Below are positions 18,467 to 29,300 of a stretch of DNA of 64,000 nt, piece by piece. Below the pieces are notes generated by a model, which searched no databases, had not been told where the DNA came from, and saw only the letters and a list, made by a program, of their open reading frames with translations. The stretch is from assembly GCA_933822405.4 (NCBI GenBank), contig CAKOGP040002202.1, positions 62,001 through 126,000 of the forward strand. Direction: 5' to 3'. The DNA comes from Cylindrotheca closterium (taxonomy: Eukaryota; Bacillariophyta; Bacillariophyceae; Bacillariales; Bacillariaceae). Positions within the stretch are counted from its first letter, which is position 1. Every line of letters starts with the position of its first letter. The translations under genes were made by a program, and so were the position numbers.

Positions 18467-19511
18467 AACTAGAAGTTGTCAAAAAAGATTTGCATACAAA
18501 TGATTATTTCTATGGACCTATTGCAAAATACAAGATACCAGTACAGTAGGAGACCACGAATTTTGGTTTTTGAACAATCCGGGACTGTCTTTTCCGGGAG
18601 TCATTCGAGAACCAAGTTTTGCATTATGATCCCTTCGCTTGGGTTCTTCTCTATCGCTGCCATCTCAAAAGAACGATACACACAGTACAAGTACTGTAGA
18701 CAACAGGCCCTTAATTGTCCTGGATTGGGTCAGTTTTACATGTTTGACTTCAAATCCGATTGGGGAGTCCTCGTAATGTCTTAGAGGCGGCGGCCGCCCG
18801 GGCGGGGGCTCAATCTCAAACAGAATGAATCATGATGTAGTTTTCCAGGGCCGACCAGAAAGGTAACTCCGAAACAAAGGCACTGCAGAGCTTTTTAAGA
18901 TAAGCGCACTTCGGAACAGCCTACTAACAATATTACCTTCCGGCCACTTGATATCGGTCGGAATAACCGCAGGCCTACTATAGTAGCACCATGGCGCTGC
19001 ATTGACACAAAGAATCACAATAAGTCTATTGTGACAATGTATATACGCTAGCAACTTAACGAAGATTGCCGATCATGGCTTACAGCGGGTATTAAAAAAG
19101 CAACTCCTTCTTCAGCCACAAAGAACAAGGTACACGTACAAGTACCGGTATTTACATTCTATCCAACGCAAATGTATCACCGTTGCGGGCGCAGTTGGCG
19201 CCTCAGAGCGCGTTGTGGAGCGAAAGGGTTTTGCCGTAATAATAGAAAAAACATCCAAAACAGTATTTTTAAAATATTGATAAAATGTCGGAATTTTCTT
19301 TCGCCGTGAACATGATATATAATGGAATGACAGCTGAAAATTTTTATAGGTATGACGAAGGGCCAAAAGCTTTCCCGAACAGTCAGTCAAAAACTTCATC
19401 TTCAATACAAAAAAAGAACATGGCTATTCTCTGACAAGTTTTCCTAGTGTTCCCACAACTCTTTTCACACCGATTATGCTCACAAAATTGAATTCCAGTC
19501 AGGTTTAACCT
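18467..19511. other. B2-A3 spacer (second copy)
   Basis: 1,045 bp, the second copy of 14606-15650, with the same IGPS remnant (18562-18679) and the same GC palindrome (18785-18808). I saw no difference from the first copy. Confidence 0.6.
18562..18679 (+). pseudogene. Vestige of the IGPS gene 5' region, copy 2
   Basis: Duplicate of 14701-14818. It resembles two non-contiguous pieces of 22424-22761 with the middle deleted, and it has no intact coding capacity. Confidence 0.62.
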
Positions 19512-20483
19512 ATGATGATTTCCACTTCCACAAATACCAAAGTCACCATGCAGAGCTATACTCCATCCGTGACCTCAGATGATGATCTTCTAGCATCGCT
19601 CTTTAAATTCCCTCCAACCTCTTTGGGAAAGTCTCCTGCTGCTGAGTCCTCCCCTACTGATGTCACCTACGGCGTTTGCCCAGAGTCTTTCGATCAACCA
19701 TTCGATGATCCAAACATGGAGCCGACGTCCTTCAGGTCTCACGCCATCACAAGCATGGAACCAGTTCCACTATCGTTTCTGGTCACATCTAAGCCTTCCC
19801 TTCAACAGGAGTCTAGAGCAGCAAACCTTGTCCAAAGTGCGTTATCCATTTTGTTCGAGCCGGCGGATGCTATCGTCCGGAGCAAAAGGAGCACCGACAA
19901 CCTCCTGTCGGACATAAGCGCTCACTCTCAAGAATCCAACAAGCGCCCGAGACTCCTCGGCCCCCAAGAGGTCTTTTCTGATCAAACGGTGATGCGATTC
20001 CGCCCGTATCAAGATCAGCAATGGAGTGGAATGTTCCAAAAACTAGTCCAGTACAGGCTCAAACATGGCCACTGCCGGGTGCCTCATTCCTATCAAGAAG
20101 ATCGCATGCTTGCCCGATGGGTCAAAAGACAGCGATACCAGCACAAGAAGCTCAAGTCCAATGACCCTTCGTCTACCATGACAGCCCATCGTATCCAACA
20201 GCTCGAGTCCATCGGCTTTGTTTGGCATTCTCATGCATCTGCATGGCAGGCAAAGTTCGAAGAGCTCAAGGCTTTCAAGCAAAGCACTGGACATTGCAAT
20301 GTCCCATCGGACCATTCCAATAATTCTTCGTTGTCAGCATGGATCAGATGTCAGCGAAGGCAGTACAGATTGTGGAGTTATGGTGCTATCTCTACCATGA
20401 CCGAAAAGCGATATGAGGTGTTGAAGTCGTTGGGGTTTACTTTTGAGAAATGTGGAGGATTGCAGCGATCCCAAAGTGTCTAA
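19512..20483 (+). CDS. HA-domain protein, copy A3
   Basis: 323 residues, with the same protein sequence as A2. Two HA domains follow an acidic N-terminus with DQPFDDPNMEP and a basic KRPR-type patch. Its identity to A2 implies a very recent duplication, strong homogenisation or an assembly duplicate. Start and domain boundaries are as in A2. Confidence 0.83.
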   Translation: MMISTSTNTKVTMQSYTPSVTSDDDLLASLFKFPPTSLGKSPAAESSPTDVTYGVCPESFDQPFDDPNMEPTSFRSHAITSMEPVPLSFLVTSKPSLQQESRAANLVQSALSILFEPADAIVRSKRSTDNLLSDISAHSQESNKRPRLLGPQEVFSDQTVMRFRPYQDQQWSGMFQKLVQYRLKHGHCRVPHSYQEDRMLARWVKRQRYQHKKLKSNDPSSTMTAHRIQQLESIGFVWHSHASAWQAKFEELKAFKQSTGHCNVPSDHSNNSSLSAWIRCQRRQYRLWSYGAISTMTEKRYEVLKSLGFTFEKCGGLQRSQSV

Positions 20484-21337
20484 GCGCTTTGTATTGATAC
20501 CGGCCAACTAAAACTTGTATGAGATTGTATTAGTTATTGATTATGTATTGAGTGATCGTAGCTTCTTTACATTTCACGACAGATGCATCGATCTGGTAGT
20601 ACAATATGGGATGCAAAATGTGAGGAACATGACTGGCGAAAGGTATGCCGTAATTGTACTTGAAACAAATGATCCGGCATTGATATTTAAAAACTTTAGC
20701 GAAAGCTAGGACGCCAATAAACTTGAAGCTTTGGGCCCCGGCCTGACAGTGGCTGTGTTGGGCGCTCTTCTACGGTACTTGCTTGAGCCACAAAGAACAA
20801 CAGGGTATTTGCGCTCATCGGCACAACAAATACGGTTTTGAGAGAATACTGCAGAGAAATAGTCTATCTTGTTGGCACCACGTCATGGACGAAAGAGTTC
20901 GTCTTACTAGAGTGTCTTTCGACGAGGAACGGCCTATTGTCAGCGCACCAGACGCTAGACCAAAAAGTTAACTGCGAAACGAAGAGACTTGAGAGATCGA
21001 GGATTATCGCACTTTGGAACAGCCTATTTCGGGTATTATCCTCCGCGTGTTCACGATCGCAGCACAATCCTTGAAAAGCGCCACTTGTTTTATTAGAGAG
21101 GAGCGGAACGGTTTTTCCGAAATGCCAGAGAGACATTTCAGACAACCTGCGATACTAGCTAGTAAACGTTGCCGATCAAACCAAAAAAATACTTTCTAGA
21201 AGGTTTTGATGATGGTCATTTATAGGGATTGCCCCCGTGGCATCTCTCTTTCGGTGAGCAAAGGAGGAGCTTCTGCATTATTCTCCGTATCTTTTTTCTT
21301 CACAACATTTCATTTTGCCGTCATAAAATTGAAAAAG
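20484..21337. other. A3-B3 spacer
   Basis: An exact second copy of 16623-17476 as far as I can see. It holds the B3 promoter and no gene. Confidence 0.55.
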
Positions 21338-22318
21338 ATGATGTTTGATTCGCTATACGAAAATACGCAGTATGATAATCTCTTTGAGGAAAAATCTTCG
21401 TCCTTTGACATTCCATATTATGGTGGGCTCTCGCTCATGAGACAACCCCTGCAATGCCCTGCTGAGGTAGTACTACAAGCTACAAAGCAGAACGAGCAGC
21501 AACAACAACACTGTGAATCATTCCCGCAGTCGTTCCAAGAACCTTTCGATGATCCGGATATGGAGCCAGTGCCTATCGGGGCTTTCAGATCAGAAGAAAA
21601 CGATCTTTCACAGCTTTCCAGCTCTATACTTGCTCTTGAAGGAAACTTTGAGTCTATGGAGGAGCCAAGTTTCTTGTCTCCACTGTCATCTTCCTTTTTC
21701 ACTTCGACCGATGAAACTGTTGGAAGCAAGGACAGCAACGACGATGTCTTTTCGTCGACAAGTACCCTTTGCAGTTATATGAAGCAGAAGCAAAGCAGCT
21801 CATCAGTTTCTTCTGACGACACCATGGTGCGATTTCGCCCATACCAAGATCGCAAATGGAGGGGAATGTTCGAAAAACTTGTCCAGTACAAGCACAAGCA
21901 TGGACACTGCTGCGTTCCCCATTCCTATAAAGAAGACAAAATGCTCGCCCGTTGGGTCAAGAGACAGCGCTATCAGCACAAGAAATTCGAAGATAATGAT
22001 CCTGCCTCCACCATGACAGCCCAACGCATTGACTATTTGAACTCTATCGGATTTGTTTGGCATTCCCATGCATCTGCATGGCAGACAAAGCTCAACGAGC
22101 TGAAGACTTTCAAGCATAAAACAGGACATTGTGATGTGCCCTCACACTATCCTGAGAATGTTCCATTGTCTGCATGGGTCAGATGTCAGCGAAGGCAATA
22201 CACTCTCTGGAAATCTGGCTCTAGTACGTCAACCATGACATCACAACGGTTCGAGCAGCTACAGTCGTTGGGGTTTACCTTTGAGAAATCAACTCGAGAA
22301 AAAGTAGAAAATATTTGA
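21338..22318 (+). CDS. HA-domain protein, copy B3
   Basis: A 326-residue B-type protein. It is identical to B2 until HA domain 2 and then diverges after YTLWKSG (SSTSTMTSQ in place of CTSTMTSQ). It ends STREKVENI, whereas B1 and B2 end RCQNREILERV. B3 thus carries the original right-hand end of the array, and B1 and B2 share a different C-terminus. Start chosen at 21338 as in B2. The IGPS-like gene begins 301 bp downstream on the same strand. Confidence 0.82.
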   Translation: MMFDSLYENTQYDNLFEEKSSSFDIPYYGGLSLMRQPLQCPAEVVLQATKQNEQQQQHCESFPQSFQEPFDDPDMEPVPIGAFRSEENDLSQLSSSILALEGNFESMEEPSFLSPLSSSFFTSTDETVGSKDSNDDVFSSTSTLCSYMKQKQSSSSVSSDDTMVRFRPYQDRKWRGMFEKLVQYKHKHGHCCVPHSYKEDKMLARWVKRQRYQHKKFEDNDPASTMTAQRIDYLNSIGFVWHSHASAWQTKLNELKTFKHKTGHCDVPSHYPENVPLSAWVRCQRRQYTLWKSGSSTSTMTSQRFEQLQSLGFTFEKSTREKVENI

Positions 22319-22619
22319 ATTGTGAATGAAATATGTCTACTCAATGATTGATTGATTCATTCATTCGTTCTAGTGCAAATACAACTACCGTAGGACGTAG
22401 GACTGAATATTCTTCTCAAAATTAGGTTTTGGGGCAATCCGGGACTACTGCCTCTTCCAGGAGTCATTCCAGAACCAATCAAAATCAATAAACCGATGCG
22501 CACCGAATAAAAGGACGACCCCCATCAATACTGTAAGTTATCGCAATAACGCACGCTTCCATCATCTTAGCTCAGTTCACTATCGCTTCACTGCCACTTA
22601 TCTGGTCCAAACCTCTAAG
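22319..22619. other. B3-IGPS spacer
   Basis: 301 bp. It contains GATTGATTGATTCATTCATTC at 22346-22366, a motif also found near other genes in the window, and the sequence 22424-22480 from which part of the vestiges in the array derive. It must hold the promoter of the IGPS-like gene. Confidence 0.55.
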
Positions 22620-23876
22620 ATGAGAACCACAACACCTTGGGGAAGACGAAACTCTACAATTCTGCACATTTCCGTTATTGCATTGGCAGTGTCGCATCAT
22701 GGATCCTTCGCTTGGGTTTCTTCTCCATCACTTCAGACTAACACTATCGGGAGAGCGATACCTTTTACAAGTAACAGGGACAGTTGTCAATTCAAACAGA
22801 ACTCTCGTTTGTACCAATCCAGCCGTGGACGTGATGAAGACATGTATTCCGCTGTCCACCGCAAGGAATACGAAATGAAGGCTCTGAATGCCCAACACAA
22901 ATCCACAACAGATCCAGTCCGAATGGCGCTGGGTTATGCCCAAGAATCCAGTTCGGAAATGAAACTGGCCAAAGCTTTAAGAAGGGTCTATGATGATAAA
23001 TACAATCCCGCCAATCCTGACGCCGAAAAAGAACCGGAGGACGCCACTGAACGCAAACAAAAATTGGAAGAGATGGGCATGGCGGAGATGTCCATGAGAC
23101 GCGCCTCCTTCATTGTGGACATCAAACGTAAATCCCTCAGTCGACCAGGAGAAACCTTTTGTAGATTTGACAGTGCTGGTTTGGTGGCTGAAGCCATGGT
23201 CCGACTAGGCGCTGATGTCGTAATGGTAAACGTTGACTACCACTCGTATGGTGGGGACATTTCCGAATTGAGAATGGCAGTAGAAGCCGTTCGCAAAGCC
23301 AGCAAGACGGCAGCTGTAGTCATGAAGGACATTGTGGTCGATGAAATTCAATTGGGATTGGCAAAAGATGCTGGAGCCGATGGTATTTTGTTGATTGCTT
23401 CAGTCTTGGGTCCGGCCCTGGACAACTTTTTGGATTTGGCCACTACCATTGGATTGGAAACCATTGTGGAATGCCACACACGAAATGAAGTTCAACGAGC
23501 CATCGATGCCTTGGCTCCTAATATTATGGTTTCCAACTACGACCGTGTCTCCCAGCGGTACTACGATGATCAAGCGATCAAGTTGGCAGGAATGTTCCCA
23601 GGATCGGGAGGACCCATTATTACTATTGCCGGTGGCAACATTGACGATCCTGAAGCAATGAAAAAACACTTGGCGGTAGGATACGATGCCGTGGTTGTAG
23701 GCAAGGCTGTTATGGGAAGTACCCGAGCACCTGAATTCATTCGAGTGGTCCGGGATCGCACCTTGTTGCCGACGGAACTATCGCAATGGGGATTGGAAGG
23801 AGTCGAATTTGACACGGACGGTCAACCCATGCCAGGTCCAAAGGCAGCCATGCCTCATCCAGAAAATAATGAATAG
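22620..23876 (+). CDS. Plastid-targeted indole-3-glycerol-phosphate-synthase-like protein
   Basis: A 418-residue protein. IGPS closes the indole ring in tryptophan synthesis, converting CdRP to indole-3-glycerol phosphate. Residues 1-30 form a signal peptide ending GS-FAW, a diatom plastid (ASAFAP-type) cleavage motif, so import into the plastid is likely. A charged linker (about 70-160) precedes a TIM barrel at about 163-380. Conserved positions are K169 and S172 (IVDIKRKS), K236 (VVMKDIVVDE), E284 (IVECH) and N306. Two catalytic positions differ from typical IGPS: the Glu of the AEIKR motif is D167, and the ESGI motif reads AGGN (337-340), which loses a second Glu. It could be a divergent enzyme or a paralogue with another substrate. 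A single exon is enough. Confidence 0.8.
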   Translation: MRTTTPWGRRNSTILHISVIALAVSHHGSFAWVSSPSLQTNTIGRAIPFTSNRDSCQFKQNSRLYQSSRGRDEDMYSAVHRKEYEMKALNAQHKSTTDPVRMALGYAQESSSEMKLAKALRRVYDDKYNPANPDAEKEPEDATERKQKLEEMGMAEMSMRRASFIVDIKRKSLSRPGETFCRFDSAGLVAEAMVRLGADVVMVNVDYHSYGGDISELRMAVEAVRKASKTAAVVMKDIVVDEIQLGLAKDAGADGILLIASVLGPALDNFLDLATTIGLETIVECHTRNEVQRAIDALAPNIMVSNYDRVSQRYYDDQAIKLAGMFPGSGGPIITIAGGNIDDPEAMKKHLAVGYDAVVVGKAVMGSTRAPEFIRVVRDRTLLPTELSQWGLEGVEFDTDGQPMPGPKAAMPHPENNE

Positions 23877-24010
23877 AGTAGTAATGAGTTCAATTCAACG
23901 CAATATAGGCTCTAATAATAATGTCATTTCACTATAATGTACACGTTCTGCTGGTTTTGTATGTTTGTACGCTTGGGCTTGGCGAGATAGGGCAAGAGTT
24001 GCCGATTTCA

Positions 24011-25558
24011 TCATGACAGTAGACAAACTGCAAGTAATATCAATGAAATAAAACACTTTGGAGCATTGCCTCGACCAGCAGATACTCCCAGAGCCATGCC
24101 GGGAACTCTATTTATACTTGGGGCATTTGTTGGATTGCTGGATGGCCAGGATCTCGAGGGAGAAGGCGATGGTTTGGGGGTTGGAAAAGGTGTAAAATTG
24201 GGACCTGGCGTAGGTTTTTGAGTCGGATGGAATGTAGGCAGCCGTGTGGGTGGCTTTGTTGGTCCATTGGTAGGTATCGTAACTCCGACTTGTTCGCACA
24301 ACTGCCGGATTTGATTGCAGTCGCAACTATCCATGCTAGTGCCAGGACACTCCAAGTTGACTTCGGAAGGAAAGACTGCCTCAATAACTTGATGTAATTC
24401 CCTGTGATAGGATTGTAACAAGGATCGCGACCAAATATGATTGTGCACTCCATCACCCTCTGCAGGTCCCTCTCGATTGACATTGTAATAACTCTGAACA
24501 CCTTCGGCCCACATTTCCTCGTGATTGGATGATGCATAGGTATTCTCCCACAAGAAAGATGGTCTTCCAGCACTATCGATATCGGTAATTCGATCATTGT
24601 ACACCTCTTTCAATAGCGAATCTAAATTTTGTTCCCTCCCGTTGTACTCAATCATTCGAGGTGAATCTAGCTTGCCGCCGCTCCCTTCAAGCGTATGCGC
24701 ATGCTCGTGGACACAGATAGTTTCATCCAAGTATGGATCATTAGATAAGCATAGACTAAAATTTTTTTCATACAGAATTGTTGAGGAGATAGTCAATGAA
24801 TCGTCATGTTGAATGCGAATCCATGTCAAATCATATCAAATAACATCACATGGCACCGCCTATTGAACTTACACATCCTCTTCCGCACACGACGAGACAG
24901 GCCTCCACCTTGTAGCGCCTACTCCTCGAGCATAGTCCCATTGTTGTGGATCCAAATCAGAATAGCTGGGAAGATCCGTAATGACTTCGTCCTTTCCAAT
25001 CACGGCAAAATGAATCTGTTCTTCTTTCAAATAATCCATCAAGTGTGGATTCTTCGATGCCATCTTGACCAATAGCAAAGCAGTTTCCAGCATGGCCGCA
25101 TCGCGAACGTCATAGGAAGCCACCAATGGAATCCCCGCAATATCTATCAACTTGACATAGAATCGATTTCGTCTTAGAATTTCGCGATAGGGTGATGCCT
25201 CTTCGGACACAAACGAACTTCCTCGCAATGGAAGAACATCAAAACAGCAAGAGCCACAAGAGACGACATCATCTGGATTAGTATTCACTGGACGACTAGC
25301 TCTAGATTGCATCCTCTGACGAGATTTGAATCGTTGAAAGGAAGCACTGTCGTTGTATGGTCGATATGGCATTCCATCCTCACTATCAATAACATCGCGG
25401 CCACCACCATCCTGCTGTTGTCGTTCATTCACAAAGGTAATATTCTTGCTTCCAATCAAAGCTCCTTCCACTCTTATCAATGAGATTAATAAGAATAGGC
25501 ACAACCACTCAACATGAAACAATTTCATCGACCGGCATCTCATGGTTATCATCATGAT
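24011..25558 (-). CDS. Secreted HExxH metallopeptidase-like protein with Pro-Thr tail
   Basis: Two exons (25558-24873 and 24755-24011) with a 117-bp intron (GTAAGT donor, TTTTAG acceptor) give 476 residues in a continuous frame. The most upstream in-frame ATG is at 25558; others at 25543 and 25528 also keep the signal peptide (MKLFHVEWLCLFLLIS). HEHAH at 245-249 matches HExxH, and about 60 residues later comes SNHEEMWAEGVQSYY, with a Glu suited to be the third zinc ligand as in gluzincins. An N-terminal cluster reads CGSCCFDVLP. The tail has about ten Pro-Thr units and ends in a hydrophobic segment (CFISLILLAVCLLS), possibly a GPI signal. By inference a cell-surface or wall peptidase. The substrate is unknown. 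Confidence 0.75.
24756..24872 (-). other. Intron in the HExxH protein gene
   Basis: A 117-bp GT-AG intron in phase 2. It joins EEDV to LCLSNDPY and restores a single frame across the zinc-site exon. The acceptor AAATTTTAG has a weak pyrimidine tract, but it is the only AG that keeps the frame. Confidence 0.7.
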
Positions 25559-26350
25559 GACATGGTGGTTTCGTTCGTATACGGTATATTCTTCTCGGAA
25601 GTATTTTAGATTTTTGGATATTTTTGTGACGAGTCGTCCTGAAAAATCTACTCGTGCGGGAATCAACGCTTGGCTAATAGTCGGACCGACCGGCGGCGCC
25701 AAATTGCGACGCGAGCGATGCGACGCGAAACGATCGAGAGATTGATTGATTCGTTCGACCCAATGAAAAATCCAATCGGGAAAGTGAACATTCAAGTAGT
25801 AGGTTCGTGCTTGTAAAGATTGCAAGCGTTCTCTAATCAAATAACCATGAAACTGAAGCTTTCTACAACTAGACCTATCGTGTGCTGCTCTCCCAACATC
25901 AGCAACGTACTATAGGTAGGAATGAATCAATCAATCAATCCGCCTCATCATGATCCGCGCTCAAGCAATCCCGTTTCCAGTCCCCAGTGGAAGTCGTAAT
26001 GCGACATTCTCGGACGGTCCAAACATTTATGCTGTCGTCAACGGACGGCTGGCTCGCGTGAGAAGTCTACTTATGGGAATTTTGCCAGGTTGCATTTCAC
26101 CCCATGCAAAAGCAACAACATGCACTGACTGAAGCCCAATAACCTTTCAATTTTAGCAAAAGAGGTACCTATTTAGTATTGTTGTGTGCAGAGTGAAAGG
26201 ACGTCGTATGTCCAGATTGTACTCCAATCCTTGCAGCATATTAATATTCTTCAAGGCTTCAGCACTATAGAAAGGTTCAGCGTTACCGTTTGAATTGGAC
26301 GTTTAGAAGCCCCGTCTGAAGCGCAAACTTCAACACACGGCATTTAAAAT
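25559..26350. other. Divergent intergenic region
   Basis: 792 bp with the promoters of two divergent genes. It carries ATTGATTGATTC at 25741 and the reverse motif GAATCAATCAATCAATCC at 25924-25941. No gene is supported. Confidence 0.5.
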
Positions 26351-29300
26351 ATGAAAAAAAAGGTTCGCTCGACGGAAGACACTATGAGCCAGCCGAATAA
26401 TGCATTTTTACCGTCCAGCATGGACAAGTCGGATCTGCTGTTGGATACTGAGTTGTGTGCTGCCTTGGGAATCTATCCAGATTCCGGCTGTTGCATACGA
26501 CATCCCACCATTCACATCATTAGCAAAGACGAGACAAGTGAAAAGATTGTTCGGCCGTGCCCCGTTTGCGAGTCGGAATTTCTATCAGGAGGATTACGCC
26601 AACGGAGATCCTTTGCGTTTGCGATTATGCAGGTTCAGAAACTACACAATAACGAAGCAGGATGGATTGAATTCAAAAAGAATTGGGATCATGGATCTAT
26701 GATATCCATGAAGTCTTCCGAAACCAAGGATGACGATTCCCGGAATATTGAGTTTCAGGCCGATGCGGAGCACACAGATACACCGCGGAGACTAGATTTG
26801 TATTCACCATCCAGTATATTACGGCGGACGAATGTGCATCAGGTAGCCTGGAAGGAATATACTTGGCAAGTTGTCTTAAGGACGACTCAGGTTCAGGAAT
26901 GGTCCATGGCGGAGAAAGACAAGGAAATTGAACTCTTGAAAGCCAAATTGGATTCTTTATTGACGGTGGCGCATACTGATTCGCTCGTAGAAATGCAATC
27001 ATCCGTGGCTCCTTCTGCATCCGAAGATACTGCTAGTCTTCAAGAAAACAATCCAACTTATAAACAAACAGCAGTCGAAGAGGCACCACCTCGATTGCCT
27101 CATCGAATGTCTTCTAGCCGATTTTCGGCAAATCACAAAGAGACGGTGCGCCGATTTGCGACGAATGCAACTAAAGAAGTTACTGAAGATGATAGGGACC
27201 ATTCCAGTTCCAGCTTTATCGACTTGAAAACAGTAGGCGGGGCACCACGACTACCACGGCGACAGGTATCCAATGATTTGTTCACGTTCTCGCCAGTCGC
27301 ATCCAACGAAGAAGATGAAGAGGATTCGGGCTCTGACTCGGATGACCCGGAAAAACACAGAAAGGCGATGGGATACAGTATGAACAGCAATCGGGGACTG
27401 GGACGACACAAGGCCCAAGGCCGTCCAAGCAAGCTTCAAGCCAGAGTTCCACCCACACTACCCACTCGACGAGCCTCGAACGAAGGTCGAACGAGTCTAG
27501 TCAGTCGCGATGCAAGAATGTCCAATGTTTCAGCCTTGTCAGATTTGTCGGATCCGTCCATGATTTCTGGGTTGAATAGCATTGACAGCTTGTTTCTCCA
27601 AGAGTCGGAACGCGATTTGGGAATCACGGGAAGCGTCATCGGGGGGAGCAAAACGTCGTCCGCTGGTGCTTTCAAAAGTCTGGATACCATTCAGTCGGAA
27701 GAGTTTGTATTGGATCGTCACCTGTCGATTGGTACGACAGAACGATTGGATCAGAGCACGCCCGTGTCGGGAAATCATCGAAAGTCCTCGAAAGCAAAAG
27801 AAAATGTCATAGCTGGGGAAGAAATATCCTTTATCGCATCCGTTATGGAAGAACCGCCACCAGCAGCCTTACCTATGCGAGAAAAATCCATGCGGGAACT
27901 GAACGGAGGCAATGAACAAATACAACAACAACAACAAGAAGAAGACATTAAGCTTGAGGGCAGTCAAGATATTGAATTTGATGCCAGCCAGGATATCAGG
28001 TTTGATGCCAGTCAAGACATTCGTTTCGATGCCAGCGATCCTTCTTTGCATGTTGACGAGCGTTTCTTTCGGCGGTCATCCATTGCCCAAATGGAGTTTT
28101 CTGATAAAGACAAGCTTTTGCAAGAAGCCAGCAAGGCATTTTCGACGCCGCAATATGTTCCCAAGAAACTTCGAGCCCAAGATTTCCGAAGAATGTCCGG
28201 CAAATCCAAACCAAAGTCCATCGGTCTGGAGACCTCGGAAGACTTGGGAAGGAGTCAACGGTCCATGCAATCGCCACCAACAAGGCAACCGCTTACGGAT
28301 GACATGCGGCCTGCCAGTGCCGACGATGTTTTGTTGAAGAGCCCTCCAAAGAATAATCTCAAGCCACCTCCACCAGGATCGCAAGTGCCAATGCCACTGG
28401 GATCCTTTACCACACCGCCACCATCAGCAAAGAAACCCATGAAATTGGGAGACTTTTTGGAGAAACACAATAGCAGCGACAGTGACAACGACCCTGAATT
28501 GGAACAGTTTGGTGATTTGCCAGTGAATTCTGGCTTCCTTCGCCTTGACGGAGGAAGCTCTTCTCCCGTGAGCTGTGTCACCATGTTGACTACTGAACCT
28601 ACCAGCATGATGGGAGGATCTGCTGACGACGACGAGGAGCTGGAACCAAATATTGGCTTGAGCGCCGGTGGGCAGCAACGACTTTTGCCCATGGAAGAAG
28701 GATTTCATTCGGATGAAGAATCGTCATCAGAAGAAGAATCATCATCGTCTGAAGAGGACGTGGTGGCGAGAATAGAGGACACGAGGGAAACGATTGATGT
28801 AGTCGATCAAATAGTGAACGACAGGTACGGTGATTCGGGACTGTACACAGGGAGAGTAACGGCGGATTCAAGAATTCCACATGGACGTGGAGTGATGATG
28901 TACGAGAATGAAAGAGAGTACAATGGTGATTGGAGAGATGGTCGATGGCACGGCCAAGGAGGTGAGCTGTTTATTATCTTTGTTGACGTACTTTTTGCAG
29001 CATTGCCTTGATTGTCGAATGTCGTTCTAACTTTTGATTTCTTCTTTTCTCTCGTTTTCAACAACTTTCAGAATGGGTCAATCCAAATGGAGACCGATAC
29101 AATGGTACCTTTGTTTTCGATTCACGACATGGGGAGGGAACCTACTCCTGGAGAAATGGAAATACATACAAGGGCGAATTCTTTGAAGATAAGCGTCAAG
29201 GAAAGGGATTCTTCACCTTTGCCAATGGCAATGTGTACGAAGGAGAATTTATCAATGGTGTATTCGAAGGTGAAGGAAAGTATACCTTTGGTAATGGTTT

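Larger units (their letters stand above)
14177..22219 (+). repeat. Tandem duplication, period 3,861 bp
   Basis: Positions 14177-18358 and 18038-22219 appear identical: every open frame and spacer landmark recurs exactly 3,861 bp downstream (15651 to 19512, 17477 to 21338). The left limit lies in HA domain 1 of B1, at a CACAAACATG/CACAAGCATG difference. The right limit lies in HA domain 2 of B3, where GAAATCTGG is followed by TTGC in B2 and CTCTAG in B3. Both limits are inside B genes, as expected for unequal crossing-over between B copies. Confidence 0.85.

Noticed and set aside
12158..22318. The repeated HA genes as a CRISPR-like or phage-derived array
   Set aside because: The repeats are kilobase-size genes with spacers that are themselves duplicated. 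No short spacer array or phage gene is present.
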